Positions 24,830 through 33,854 of a stretch of 64,000 nt of DNA are shown here, in pieces; the first letter of the stretch is position 1, and every line of letters begins with the position of its first letter. The notes beneath the pieces are model-generated. The model saw nothing but the letters and a program-made list of their open reading frames with translations, ran no database searches and was not told where the DNA came from. The stretch covers positions 1 to 64,000 of the forward strand of contig CADEGF010000011.1 of assembly GCA_902826815.1 (NCBI GenBank). Direction: 5' to 3'. The stretch comes from an uncultured Mycobacteriaceae bacterium (lineage in GTDB: Bacteria > Actinomycetota > Actinomycetes > Mycobacteriales > Mycobacteriaceae). The translations under genes and the position numbers were made by a program.

Positions 24830-26284
24830 TCATGTCCCCCATCTCAGGTGTGCTGTGCGGGTTTTGGAGTAGAAAAGGGCCGCCGCGCCGAGTTCGGGGG
24901 TGCCGAGCGCGGAAGCTTTTGCCCCGCCGAAGGGCAGGTGCGGCTCCGCTCCGACTGTCGGGCGGTTGACGTGCACCATCCCGGTGTCGGACTCGTGGAT
25001 GAATCGGTGGGCGGCGCTGAGATCATTGGTGTAGATGGCGGCCGAAAGGCCATAGCGCACCGCGTTGTTCACCTCGATCGCCTCATCGATGTCGGCGATC
25101 TCGTGCAGGGACACGATCGGGCCGAAGATCTCTTCGTGTAGAGCCGCGCCGTGATTAGGCGCCCGCAGCAGGGTGGGGTCGACGAACCAACCGTGGACGT
25201 AGGCATCCGAGGCCAGTTTTTCACCGCCGCATACGATCTCAGCACCGTCGCTGAGCGCAGCGTCGAGAACCTTCTTGGTGTCGGCCAGTTGCTGTCCCGA
25301 GGCCATCGGCCCGACGGTGGTCGACTCGTCGAGGCCGGGCCCGACGACCAGGCCTGCGATGCCGTGCGTGAGCCGCCGCTGTACCTCGTCGATGACGTCG
25401 CTGTGGGCCAGCACCCGGCTGCTGGAGGTGCAGCGCTGACCGGATGTTCCGTAGCCGCCGATCATGATCGCGGCGACCGCGGCGTCGAGGTCGGCGTCGG
25501 GCATCACCACCAGCGCGTTCTTGCCACCCATTTCGCACTGGACTCGCTTGCCGTTGCCGGTGGCGCTGGCGGCGATGCGCAACCCGACCTCAGTCGAACC
25601 GGTGAAGCTGATTCCGGCGACCGCCGGGTGCGACGTCAGCTCCGGGCCGACCACGGACCCTGACCCAAGCACCAGGTTCAGCGCTTCGGGGAGTACACCG
25701 GCCTCGAGATAAGCCTGCACCAGCAGGGTGGCGCTCAGCGGCGCGATCTCGGCGGGTTTGAACACGACGGAGTTGCCGAAAGCGAGTGCAGGAGCCAGCT
25801 TCCAGTTGGTGATCATCGCGGGGAAGTTCCATGGGCATATCAGCCCGACCACGCCGAGCGGTCCGCGGAATGTGTAACCGAACTCCTCGGTGCCGCCGAG
25901 GTTGGCCGTGTAGCCGTCGGGGTGGCGGGCCGTGGTGGCGAAATAGCGGGTTTGCTCGACCATCCGACCGGCCTCGACACGAGACTCAGTGATGGGCTTG
26001 CCCATCTCGAGGGTGATGGCGCGGGCGAACTCCTCGCGGCGGCCGTCCATGATCGCCGCGGCGCCTGCGAGGATGTCGGCGCGTTCGAACGCTGGAGTGC
26101 GCGCCCAGCTCTTGGCGGCGCCTGCGGCCGTCTCGATCGCCTCGGCCATGTCGGCGGCGGTGGCGGCGGGCACGGTCGCGACGGTGTCGCGGGTGTCGGC
26201 GGGATTGGCCAACTCCCAGGTGTCGGGGGCGGAGCGCCACTGTCCGCCAATGTGATTAAGAGGGGCAGGAGCGGTATGGGTCAT
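24830..26284 (-). CDS. aldehyde dehydrogenase (semialdehyde dehydrogenase type)
   Basis: 484 residues, complete. GLICPWNFPAMITNWKLAPAL (NAD-binding, about 140-160), KPAEIAPLSA, ISFTGSTEVG, catalytic Glu in CEMGGKNALVV (about 249) and catalytic Cys in YGTSGQRCTSSSRV (about 283), then EEIFGPIVS. Oxidises an aldehyde to the acid with NAD(P)+. Placed upstream of gabT, it would oxidise the semialdehyde formed by that enzyme, giving succinate or glutarate. 37 bases separate it from the CoA-transferase gene. Confidence 0.88.
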   Translation of the reverse strand: MTHTAPAPLNHIGGQWRSAPDTWELANPADTRDTVATVPAATAADMAEAIETAAGAAKSWARTPAFERADILAGAAAIMDGRREEFARAITLEMGKPITESRVEAGRMVEQTRYFATTARHPDGYTANLGGTEEFGYTFRGPLGVVGLICPWNFPAMITNWKLAPALAFGNSVVFKPAEIAPLSATLLVQAYLEAGVLPEALNLVLGSGSVVGPELTSHPAVAGISFTGSTEVGLRIAASATGNGKRVQCEMGGKNALVVMPDADLDAAVAAIMIGGYGTSGQRCTSSSRVLAHSDVIDEVQRRLTHGIAGLVVGPGLDESTTVGPMASGQQLADTKKVLDAALSDGAEIVCGGEKLASDAYVHGWFVDPTLLRAPNHGAALHEEIFGPIVSLHEIADIDEAIEVNNAVRYGLSAAIYTNDLSAAHRFIHESDTGMVHVNRPTVGAEPHLPFGGAKASALGTPELGAAALFYSKTRTAHLRWGT

Positions 26285-26321
26285 TCGAGAGTCCTTATCG
26301 GCTGATGGATTGAAGGTGGGT

Positions 26322-27518
26322 TCAGATCACGCCTGTGGCGCGCAATTCGTCGAACTCGGCGGCCGACAGGCCTGCGTGGGCCGTGAGGATCCGCTCGGTG
26401 TCGTCTCCGACATGGGGGATTTTCCCTGTGCCCGAATCGATTCCAGCACCGGTTAGCCGCGAGGTGAGCAGATTCGGGTAATCGTTCGTCTGCGTGAGCA
26501 CCCCGAGTTCGCGGGTTGCCGGGTCGGTGACCATATCGGTGACTGTGCGGATCGGTGCGCCGAGCAGTCCGGCCTCGAGCAGGACGCGGGTAAGTTCCTC
26601 GGTCTTGAACGTCGAAGTCGATTCGGCGATAGCCTGTTCGACGCGATCGCGGTGACGGACCCGCCCGGCATTGGTGGTCAGCTCGGGATCCTCGAGCAGG
26701 GCTTCGGCACCGATGGTGCGGCACAGGGTGGGCCACATCCGGTCGTTGACCGTGCCGGTGATGATGTCTCCGTCGGCGGTGGGGAAGCCGCCGTAGGGCA
26801 CGATCGACGGGTGGTGGGATCCCCAGCGCCCGGGCACGTCACCCGAAACACTCACCGATGCGACCAGGGTGCCGAGGACTCCGATGGCCGTCGCGTAGAG
26901 CGACGTGTCGATATGAGTGCCCACCCCGGTATCACGCGCGATGCCGAGCGCAGCGATGAGCTGGCCCGCCGCGGTCAGTCCGGTGGCGATATCGGTCATC
27001 GCGATGCCGAACCGGGCGGGTTCGCCCTGGCGGGATCCGGTGACACTCATCAGGCCCGACATGCCTTCGACGACGATCTCGGTGCCCGGGTAGCCGGCAT
27101 ACGGACCGCTGCGGCCAAACCCGGAGATCGCGCACGTGACCAGAGCGCGATTGTGCTCGGCGAGCGAGGCGCGGTCCAGGCGGTAGCGTTCGGCGACGCC
27201 GGGCCGGAAGTTCTCGATGACGATGTCACACGTGGTAACCAACCTGTGCAGGAGCTCCTGGCCCCGCGGATGCGCGAAATCAACAGCTACTGAGGACTTT
27301 CCGCGATTCAGAGCGGCGAAGTACGCACTGATGCGGTCATCGTCGTCGATGAACGGCGGACCCCAGCTGCGGGTGTCGTCGCCAACCCCCGGGCGTTCGA
27401 TCTTGATGACCTCGGCGCCGAGTTCGGAGAGGAAGAGCGTGCAATAGGGCCCGGCGAGAATACGGGTGAAGTCAAGGATTCGGACACCCGTCAGCGGGAG
27501 TGATTGAGGGGTGGTCAC
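26322..27518 (-). CDS. CaiB/BaiF (class III) CoA transferase
   Basis: 398 residues. GVRILDFTRILAGPYCTLFLSELGAEVIKIERP N-terminal CoA motif, NRGKSSVAVDF, VIENFRPGVAERY, and the catalytic Asp in FGIAMTDIATG (near 168), the position of Asp169 in formyl-CoA transferase. The C-terminus has the usual GE/GDDTERIL ending. It would activate a dicarboxylic acid such as glutarate by CoA transfer, fitting the semialdehyde dehydrogenase and enoyl-CoA hydratase in the same operon; the acid is inferred. GTG start overlaps the preceding stop (GTGA). Confidence 0.87.
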   Translation of the reverse strand: MTTPQSLPLTGVRILDFTRILAGPYCTLFLSELGAEVIKIERPGVGDDTRSWGPPFIDDDDRISAYFAALNRGKSSVAVDFAHPRGQELLHRLVTTCDIVIENFRPGVAERYRLDRASLAEHNRALVTCAISGFGRSGPYAGYPGTEIVVEGMSGLMSVTGSRQGEPARFGIAMTDIATGLTAAGQLIAALGIARDTGVGTHIDTSLYATAIGVLGTLVASVSVSGDVPGRWGSHHPSIVPYGGFPTADGDIITGTVNDRMWPTLCRTIGAEALLEDPELTTNAGRVRHRDRVEQAIAESTSTFKTEELTRVLLEAGLLGAPIRTVTDMVTDPATRELGVLTQTNDYPNLLTSRLTGAGIDSGTGKIPHVGDDTERILTAHAGLSAAEFDELRATGVI

Positions 27519-28237
27519 GCGGTGGCTCCAATGTGATCCGGGCTGAACGGGTAGCGCAGCCGCGGCATCCAGCGCTGCCACGCGGCGTGAATTGCTCCGG
27601 AGGCGAACGCCTGCGCGAGTGCGTTATCGAGGAGCTCACGTGTTTCCGGCTTGTGGTGCGCGACCGCCAGCGCCCAGCGGTTGGCGGTGGGCGACGAGAA
27701 CGCGATCTCGAGATCGTCGGCATCGGTGAGAGGTTGTAGCGCCACCTCGTCATCGACGACAGCATCGACATCGCCGCTGCGCAGTGCGGCGACAAGATCG
27801 GCGAGGACATCCTCGCCGCTCGCGGCGAAGGCGACCACTTCTGCGCCGGTGAAAGTCTGTGCCAGCGCATAATTGGTGGATTCGGCGATGGCAAGCACTC
27901 GCCTGCCCGCTAGGTCGGCCGCCGACGTGAAGCCCGCACCTCGCCGCACAAGCACCGCTTCGTCGAAGATCGCATACGGACGGGTGAACGACACCAGTCG
28001 ACTGCGGTGCTCGGTGATTCCCTGGCCACACAGGATGGCGTCCCCTGCGCCGTTGTCGAGTGCGGGGATCATGTCAGGCCATCGCGAGAACTCCCATTTG
28101 AGCTCTCGACCGGCCGCGGCGGCGATCGCTTCGGCGACGTCGACTTCATAACCGACTCGGCCTGCGGACTCGGTTGCCTTGGTGAACAGAGGCGGGGATT
28201 CGATGTTGACGCACAGCAGGCGTAGGGGTTCCGTCAT
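27515..28237 (-). CDS. family-3 solute-binding-like protein without signal peptide
   Basis: 240 residues of the periplasmic-binding-protein fold (SBP_bac_3). GYEVDVAEAIAAAAGRELKWEF, DAILCGQGITEHRSRLVSFTRPY, DLAGRRVLAIAESTNYALAQTF, LRSGDVDAVVDDEVAL and ELLDNALAQAFASGAIHAAWQRW follow the family order. The protein begins MTEPLRLLCVNIE, directly at the first beta strand: no signal peptide, no lipobox, and the ATG overlaps the P450 stop (ATGA), leaving no room for one. No permease or ATPase lies nearby. It is therefore probably cytosolic, either a ligand sensor or an enzyme like cyclohexadienyl dehydratases of this fold. Confidence 0.8.
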   Translation of the reverse strand: MTEPLRLLCVNIESPPLFTKATESAGRVGYEVDVAEAIAAAAGRELKWEFSRWPDMIPALDNGAGDAILCGQGITEHRSRLVSFTRPYAIFDEAVLVRRGAGFTSAADLAGRRVLAIAESTNYALAQTFTGAEVVAFAASGEDVLADLVAALRSGDVDAVVDDEVALQPLTDADDLEIAFSSPTANRWALAVAHHKPETRELLDNALAQAFASGAIHAAWQRWMPRLRYPFSPDHIGATA

Positions 28238-29460
28238 GGCCGCGATGCTCCGGGGGTGAAGGTGATGGGCAGGGAGACGGGACCGGTGTTGCCACTGTCG
28301 GGCAGCCAGCGCTCGCCGGGTGTTCGTCGGGGGGAAATGAGGCGCTGCGCCACCAGCGGAAGAGCCTCGCTCATATCGCTTCGGGCAATGAAGTGGCCGA
28401 GGCAGTGGTGGACGCCTCCACCGAACCCGAAGTGGGTGCGCCGGTGTTCGGTGATATCGAAGGACACCTCGGCTCCATCGGTGTCATCGGTTCCGGCCAG
28501 GCCGCTGAGCAGGTGGATCGTCGTACCCTTGGCGATAGGAACACCCTGGAACTCGAAGTCGTGCAGGGCTTCTCGAGTCACCCAGGTGACCGTGGGCGCT
28601 ACGCGCATCACTTCTTCGACCGCCGCGCGGCCGAGGTCTGGTTGGCGGGCGAGCAACTCCCACTGGTCTGGGTGGTCGAGGAACATGCTCATCGCGAGAC
28701 CGAGCTGGTTACGCGTGGTGTCCATACCGGCGAAGATCACGTTGACCAGCGCTGTCCGCAGCTCCTCGCGCGACATCCTCTCCTCGTCCTGCGCCGCTTG
28801 AACGAGTTTGGTGGCGAAGTCCTGCTGCGGATGCACAGTGCGGTCATCGATGAGATCGTCGGCGTATCGGTAGAGCCCGGCCATCGCCTCCTCGATCCGA
28901 TCCAGGTCGGTTCGGATGGTGACGCCGAGGGCCAGTCCGACCACCGACGACCAGGTGGCAATGGTTTTCCACTCTGACTCCGGGATGCCTAGCAGGATCG
29001 AGATCACCCGCGCGGCATAGGGTTCGGCGAACTCGGAGACGAACTCACACTCACCGCGATCGATGAAGGCGTCGATCAGCTCGTTGGCCATCGCCTGAAA
29101 GCGCGGGACGAGACCCTCGATGAGCTTGGGGGAGAAGGCCGGATTGTGTAGTCGGCGCAGCCGGCTGTGGTCGGGACCCTCGTAGTTGATCAGGGTGGTC
29201 CGCCAGAACTGGTGGAAAAGGCCGTCGGTGACCCCGTTCTTGTCCGGCCAGGCCCAGCTGCCCTGCCGCAGGCGCCGGTCTTTGAGCAGTGCTGCCATCT
29301 CGGCGTATCTGAGCACCGCCAGCCCGTAGTTGGTCCGGGCGTACCAACTCTTGGCGCGCGCCGCTCGGGCCTCATCGGAGTTCATCGAGAAGTCGGGGTC
29401 TCCGAGATCAAGGTAGGGCGGGTCCGGAAGCGAGACATCCTGCTGCAGAGTGGTGTTCAT
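28234..29460 (-). CDS. cytochrome P450 monooxygenase
   Basis: 408 residues. I-helix oxygen-activation motif AGMDTTRNQ (about 236-244), ExxR in EEVMR (about 283), heme-binding loop FGFGGGVHHCLGHF with the Cys thiolate near 343. Soluble bacterial class-I type, needing ferredoxin and reductase, both encoded in this cluster. The combination of P450, 3Fe-4S ferredoxin, reductase and a GS-like gene recalls the CYP151 morpholine/piperidine monooxygenases described in mycobacteria (PipA, MorA). Alpha-hydroxylation of a cyclic secondary amine is my inference; family membership was not checked by alignment. ATG overlaps the upstream hydratase stop (ATGA); a longer N-terminal frame lacks support. Confidence 0.88.
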   Translation of the reverse strand: MNTTLQQDVSLPDPPYLDLGDPDFSMNSDEARAARAKSWYARTNYGLAVLRYAEMAALLKDRRLRQGSWAWPDKNGVTDGLFHQFWRTTLINYEGPDHSRLRRLHNPAFSPKLIEGLVPRFQAMANELIDAFIDRGECEFVSEFAEPYAARVISILLGIPESEWKTIATWSSVVGLALGVTIRTDLDRIEEAMAGLYRYADDLIDDRTVHPQQDFATKLVQAAQDEERMSREELRTALVNVIFAGMDTTRNQLGLAMSMFLDHPDQWELLARQPDLGRAAVEEVMRVAPTVTWVTREALHDFEFQGVPIAKGTTIHLLSGLAGTDDTDGAEVSFDITEHRRTHFGFGGGVHHCLGHFIARSDMSEALPLVAQRLISPRRTPGERWLPDSGNTGPVSLPITFTPGASRP

Positions 29461-30269
29461 GAGTGAGCTCCTGTCGGCTGCGGGTCGGGCCAGCATGGTT
29501 GTCGTTTGTCGACGAAGGCTGTGAGGCCCTCCCGGTAGTCCGCCGAGAGCGCGGAGGAACGCCAGTGGCGATCTTCGATGTCCAACGCCTGGTGGAGAGG
29601 CAGCCCGTCGCCTTCGCGCAAGGCTGCCTTGGCGTTGCGCTGCGCGGTGGGGCTTTTCGAGGCGATGGTCGAGGCGAGGCTGAGTGCCGCGTCGACTGCG
29701 TCGGTGTCCGCGAGGATGTCGATGATTCCGTATTCGTGGGCTTCCCGAGCGGTGAGCCTGCGGCCGGTGAGAATGAGTTCGACGGCTCGGCCGGCGCCGA
29801 TCTTGCGCGGAAGAAGCTGGGTGCCGCCGCCGCCGGGAATGATTCCGACGCCGGTTTCCGGAAAGCCGAGCAGCGCCGATGCGTCGGCGACGACCAGGTC
29901 GCAGGTCAGCGCCAGTTCCAAGCCGCCTCCGAGGGCGGTGCCGCGGATTGCGGCAACCGTCGGGACCTTGAGCGACAGCAGGGCGCGGGTGGCCGCCAGT
30001 GAGTCGGTCCTTGCCGCCGACAATCCCCGCTCATCGAGACCGGCGCGTTCCTTGAGGTCGGCTCCCACGCAGAAGTGCTCTGCCAGTGCAGAACTGAGCA
30101 CCACGGCATGCACGGTCGGGTCGGCGTCCATGGCGGCGGCCGCAACGGCGATTTGACGCGTGAAGGCGGCTGACAACGCGTTGCGCCGCGACGGCCGGTC
30201 GAGGACGATTTGCCCGACGCCCGTGTGGACGGACACCACGACTTCGGAGTCGGTCACAGTTGGATCCAT
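29457..30269 (-). CDS. enoyl-CoA hydratase/isomerase family protein
   Basis: 270 residues, crotonase fold. HFCVGADLKER oxyanion-hole segment (about 64-74), [15 protein letters not shown] (about 108-122) with the first catalytic Glu, and FPETGVGIIPGGGGTQLL (about 130-147) with the second. The FPE-GVGI-PG-GGTQ form is shared with methylglutaconyl-CoA hydratase-type proteins. Acts on a CoA thioester, fitting the CoA transferase two genes downstream. The 5' end overlaps the aldehyde dehydrogenase by 16 bases. Confidence 0.86.
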   Translation of the reverse strand: MDPTVTDSEVVVSVHTGVGQIVLDRPSRRNALSAAFTRQIAVAAAAMDADPTVHAVVLSSALAEHFCVGADLKERAGLDERGLSAARTDSLAATRALLSLKVPTVAAIRGTALGGGLELALTCDLVVADASALLGFPETGVGIIPGGGGTQLLPRKIGAGRAVELILTGRRLTAREAHEYGIIDILADTDAVDAALSLASTIASKSPTAQRNAKAALREGDGLPLHQALDIEDRHWRSSALSADYREGLTAFVDKRQPCWPDPQPTGAHS

Positions 30270-31744
30270 GTGGTCTTCAGTTGCGAGTACTTGTCGAGTG
30301 CGTGCAGGGATTTGTCGCGGCCGAATCCGGATTGCCCGTATCCACCGAAGGGAACAGAGACGTCAGCGGCGTCGTAGCAATTGACGAATACGGTCCCGGC
30401 TCGAATGCCGCGCGAGACGGTATGTGCGGTCGACAGATCGGTGGTCCACACCGACGCCGCCAACCCGTAACGAGTGCTGTTGGCGATCTGAACCGCTTCG
30501 TCGACGGTGTCGAATGGGAGCACGACCAGAACCGGACCGAAGATTTCCTCCTGGGCCACTGTCGATTCCGGCGAGACGTCGGTGACGACGGTTGGGTTCA
30601 TGTAGGAACCGCCTGACAACACGTCCACCCGGTCTCCTCCGGTGAGGATGGTGGCCCCTGCGGACGCGGCGTCGTTTATGTGAACGAGCACGCTATCGAG
30701 GTGTTGTTCGGAGACCATCGCGCCGAGTTCTGTGTGTGGGTTCAGTGGATCAGCGGCCACCATTTTTTGGGCCCGGTGCACGATCGCGTCGAGCAGTTCG
30801 TCATAGCGGGAGCGGTGCACGATCAGTCGGGATCCGGCCGAGCAGATCTGACCCTGGTTGAAGAAGATTCCTCCGGAAATGCCATCGGCCACGCGGTCGG
30901 TGTCCGGTGCGTCCGGCATCACGAGTTGCGGGCTCTTGCCCCCCAGCTCGAGCGCAATCTGTTTGATGTTGCTGTCCGCGGAATCGCGCAGCAACTGGCG
31001 ACCAACGGTGCCGGACCCCGTGAAGCACACCAAATCGACGTCGTCGTGACGAGCGAGTGCCGCTCCCGCGACTTCGCCGAACCCAGGGACGACGTTGAGG
31101 ACGCCGTCAGGAAGTCCGGCCTCGGCTGACAGCTCGGCGAATCGCAATGCGGTCAACGAGGATTGCTCGGCGGGCTTGAGCACGACCGAGTTGCCCATCG
31201 CCAGCGCAGGGGCCAGTTTCCAGGCGGCCAACATCAGGGGGAAATTCCAGGGCACAATGGCACCGACGACGCCGACGGGCTCGCGGGTGATCATCGATAC
31301 GACCGACGGGTCGCTCGGGCCGACCTCGTCGTAGCGCTTGTCGATAGCCTCGGCAAAGAAGTCAAACGACTGCGCCACCACTCGCATGTCGACGCTGACG
31401 GCGTCGGAAACCGGCTTGCCCATATCGATCGATTCGAGCAGGGCCAGTTCGTGACTGTGTTGTTCGACAAGACGGGCGAGACGCTGCAGGACGAGTCGGC
31501 GTTGCCGGGGATGTTGGTTCGCCCACCGACCGTCGGTGAACACGGCACGTGCGGCGCGCACCGCGGCATCGACGTCGGCAGCACCGCAGGCGGCGACCTC
31601 GGCAATCAGGTCGCCATTTCGCGGAGTGTTTGTCCGGAACCGAGTACCGGCTTGCGCGGGTACGAACCGGCCGTCGATGAAGGCGTCGACTCGCGTGACC
31701 AAAGTGTCTGCGGCGGCGAGGTTGTCGGCGAGCGTCGGTGTCAC
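30254..31744 (-). CDS. aldehyde dehydrogenase (PuuC-like)
   Basis: 496 residues, close to E. coli PuuC in length. AFIDGRFVPAQAG near the start, GAIVPWNFPLMLAAWKLAPAL, KPAEQSSLTAL, FTGSGTVGRQL, catalytic Glu in ALELGGKSPQLV (near 263) and catalytic Cys in FFNQGQICSAGSR (near 297), SVPFGGYGQSGFGRD at the C-terminal end. With the GS-type ligase and C26 hydrolase directly upstream it completes a Puu-like set: ligase, aldehyde oxidation, deglutamylation. It would oxidise a gamma-glutamyl-aminoaldehyde. GTG start inside the hydrolase stop (GTGA). Confidence 0.88.
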   Translation of the reverse strand: MTPTLADNLAAADTLVTRVDAFIDGRFVPAQAGTRFRTNTPRNGDLIAEVAACGAADVDAAVRAARAVFTDGRWANQHPRQRRLVLQRLARLVEQHSHELALLESIDMGKPVSDAVSVDMRVVAQSFDFFAEAIDKRYDEVGPSDPSVVSMITREPVGVVGAIVPWNFPLMLAAWKLAPALAMGNSVVLKPAEQSSLTALRFAELSAEAGLPDGVLNVVPGFGEVAGAALARHDDVDLVCFTGSGTVGRQLLRDSADSNIKQIALELGGKSPQLVMPDAPDTDRVADGISGGIFFNQGQICSAGSRLIVHRSRYDELLDAIVHRAQKMVAADPLNPHTELGAMVSEQHLDSVLVHINDAASAGATILTGGDRVDVLSGGSYMNPTVVTDVSPESTVAQEEIFGPVLVVLPFDTVDEAVQIANSTRYGLAASVWTTDLSTAHTVSRGIRAGTVFVNCYDAADVSVPFGGYGQSGFGRDKSLHALDKYSQLKTTWIQL

Positions 31745-32469
31745 GCGGTTGCTCCTGTCATCACTTCGGGCGGTGCCCATGCGGCCGGGTCGACGAGAGC
31801 GTCGAAGAGTGCCTGTTCGGCGGGGGCGATGTCGGCGTCGTCCTCGGGGTGCCATTGCACGGCCAGGATCGGTGCGTATCGGTGTTGCACCGCTTCGATG
31901 CAGCCGTCGTCGGCGACGCCGGTGACATACAGGTCCCGCCCGAGCTGGTCCACGGCTTGGTGGTGACACGTCGACGCTGAAGGAGCGGTCGTGCCCATCA
32001 CGCGGGCGACGTAACTGTCCGGTTTGAGGTTGGCCGTGTGGAATCCGGACCCGTGTTCGATCTCGCTGGGCGACAGGTCGTTCCACAATGTGCCGCCCAA
32101 TGCGACGTTGAGGACCTGCATTCCCCGGCAGATCGCGAGTGCGGGGACACGTGCTGCTACAACGTCCTTCGCCAGCTGTATATCAACGCTGTCGTGGACG
32201 ACGTCGAACGGTCCGTGGTTTGGATCAGGCGTCTTCGCCGTCGCGTCGTAGAAGCCGGGGTCGATGTCGCGGCCACCGGGAAGTACGACCGCGCGGTAGT
32301 TGTCCAGGGAATGCTGGTGTCCCGCCTCGACTGGAGGCAGGATCACCGGTTCGCCGCCTGCACGGTAGACCGCATCGACGACGTTCTCGGACGCCACATA
32401 GCCGCGGTAGCGCAGCCCGTCGACGCTCGGTGAACGCATGGACGCAATTGCGATGTGGGGCCGCGTCAT
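31741..32469 (-). CDS. gamma-glutamyl hydrolase, PuuD/peptidase C26 family (copy 2)
   Basis: 242 residues. VVLPGGRDIDPGFY (about 60-73), nucleophile elbow AICRGMQVLNVALGG (Cys near 111), CHHQAVDQLG near 165, and VQWHPEDD with the catalytic His and Glu near 208. Removes the glutamyl group from the oxidised product. It shares these motifs with the C26 protein at 16.8 kb but otherwise differs extensively, in contrast to the identical GS genes next to each. ATG overlaps the GS stop (ATGA). Confidence 0.88.
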   Translation of the reverse strand: MTRPHIAIASMRSPSVDGLRYRGYVASENVVDAVYRAGGEPVILPPVEAGHQHSLDNYRAVVLPGGRDIDPGFYDATAKTPDPNHGPFDVVHDSVDIQLAKDVVAARVPALAICRGMQVLNVALGGTLWNDLSPSEIEHGSGFHTANLKPDSYVARVMGTTAPSASTCHHQAVDQLGRDLYVTGVADDGCIEAVQHRYAPILAVQWHPEDDADIAPAEQALFDALVDPAAWAPPEVMTGATA

Positions 32470-33803
32470 AGTCCTGTTGTCATGTACATGTTGCGTTCCC
32501 AGTCGGTGACGGTGGCGCAGTATCGGGTCCATTCGTCGGTGCGCATGGCGATGAGGGTGTCGGTGATTTCTTGGGGGAGGGATTGGCGGACGTGTTTGCC
32601 GTCGGTGAAGATTTTGATGGCGTCGCCCAGGGTGGTGGGGATGGTTTGGGTGGGGATGGTGTCGGGGTCGGTTTGGTTGTCGAGGCCGTGTTGGATTTGG
32701 GTGAGTAGTAGGGCGTGGGAGAGGTAGGGGTTGACTGCGGAGTCGGGGAGTTTGTATTCGAGTCGGCCGTTTCCAGAGAGGCGGATCATGGCGGTTTTGT
32801 CTTCTAGTGCCCAGTCGATGGCGGTGGGGGCGAATTGGCCGATGCTGAAGCGTTTGTAGCTGTTGACGGTGGTGGCGAGGATGAGCATGGATTCGCGGGC
32901 GTGGGTGAGGATGCCGCCGAGTGCGTGGCGGCCGGTGTCGGTGAGGTGTAGGTCGGTGCGGCCGGGTTCGGTGAAGGTGTTGGTGTTGGTGTCGTGGTGC
33001 CAGAGGCTGATGTTGTGGTGTAGGCCGGTGCCCATGGTGGTGGTGGAGATTTTGGGCATGAAGGTTGCGGTGACGCCGAATTCGCGGGCGACTTGGCGGC
33101 AGATCATGCGGTAGGTGATGACGCGGTCGGCGGTGAGGTCGGCGTTGTCGTACATCCAGTTGACTTCGAGTTGGCCGTGGTCTTCGTAATCGCACTCGAT
33201 CATGTCCATGCCGAATGCGGTGCAGTAGCGCATGATTTGTTTGTAGATGGGTTTCATGCGTTCGAGTTGTTCGAATTCGTATGAGGGGTTTTGGCCGGGT
33301 CGGGATTGTGTTTCGAGTCCATCTCCGAGCCAGGTCATTTCGGGTTCGCAGCCGGTGCGTAGTTCTAGGCCGGTGTGGGTGCGGAATTCGGTGTGGGTGC
33401 GGCGTAGGTGGCCGCGGGCGTCGCCGGGGAATGGGGTGCCGCCGATGATGGGGCGGTGTGGGGGTTCGTAGATGGTGCACAGGAAGCGTGCGCAGGTGGG
33501 GTCCCAGGGCAGGACGGCGAAGGTGTCGAGGTCGGGTAGGGCTTGGAATTCTGAGGCGGCGGGTCCGCCGCCGATGAGTTCGTTGTTGATGCTGATTTGG
33601 TAGTCGGCGACTGCTGAGCGGTGCATGACCATGCCGTTTTCCAGGTTGCGGGCCAGGTGTTTGGCTGGCACGACTTTGGCCATGATTTTTCCGCTGAGGG
33701 TGGCGAACTGGTAGTAGATGTGTTCTACACCGGAATCGATCGCCTCACGGATCTGCTCGGGGACAACACTGTTACGCGCCTGATGATCACTCAACGCAGA
33801 CAT
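32466..33803 (-). CDS. GS-type gamma-glutamyl-amine ligase (copy 2)
   Basis: 445 residues, same protein and same nucleotide sequence as the gene at 17559-18896. GGAG stands seven bases before the ATG inside the duplicated block. The coding strand favours C and A at third positions; in the last forty codons all Glu are GAA and all Gln CAA, unlike flanking genes. The ferredoxin gene lies 51 bases upstream and the hydrolase overlaps downstream. Role: ATP-dependent glutamylation of an amine or amino-intermediate, protecting the amino group during aldehyde oxidation as PuuA does. Confidence 0.88.
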   Translation of the reverse strand: MSALSDHQARNSVVPEQIREAIDSGVEHIYYQFATLSGKIMAKVVPAKHLARNLENGMVMHRSAVADYQISINNELIGGGPAASEFQALPDLDTFAVLPWDPTCARFLCTIYEPPHRPIIGGTPFPGDARGHLRRTHTEFRTHTGLELRTGCEPEMTWLGDGLETQSRPGQNPSYEFEQLERMKPIYKQIMRYCTAFGMDMIECDYEDHGQLEVNWMYDNADLTADRVITYRMICRQVAREFGVTATFMPKISTTTMGTGLHHNISLWHHDTNTNTFTEPGRTDLHLTDTGRHALGGILTHARESMLILATTVNSYKRFSIGQFAPTAIDWALEDKTAMIRLSGNGRLEYKLPDSAVNPYLSHALLLTQIQHGLDNQTDPDTIPTQTIPTTLGDAIKIFTDGKHVRQSLPQEITDTLIAMRTDEWTRYCATVTDWERNMYMTTGL

Positions 33804-33814
33804 CAACACACTCC
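32466..33814. repeat. 1349-bp exact duplicate, copy B
   Basis: Partner of 17559-18907. Immediately outside the block the sequences diverge completely: hydrolase copy 2 on one side, ferredoxin spacer on the other. Confidence 0.9.
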
Positions 33815-33854
33815 AACTGTGATGGGGAAGGGACGGTTGGTGGCGCGGAGATGG

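Noticed and set aside
17559..33814. GS duplicate as an insertion sequence or transposon
   Set aside because: No transposase, no terminal inverted repeats and no target duplications at either copy; the block is just the coding sequence with its ribosome-binding site.
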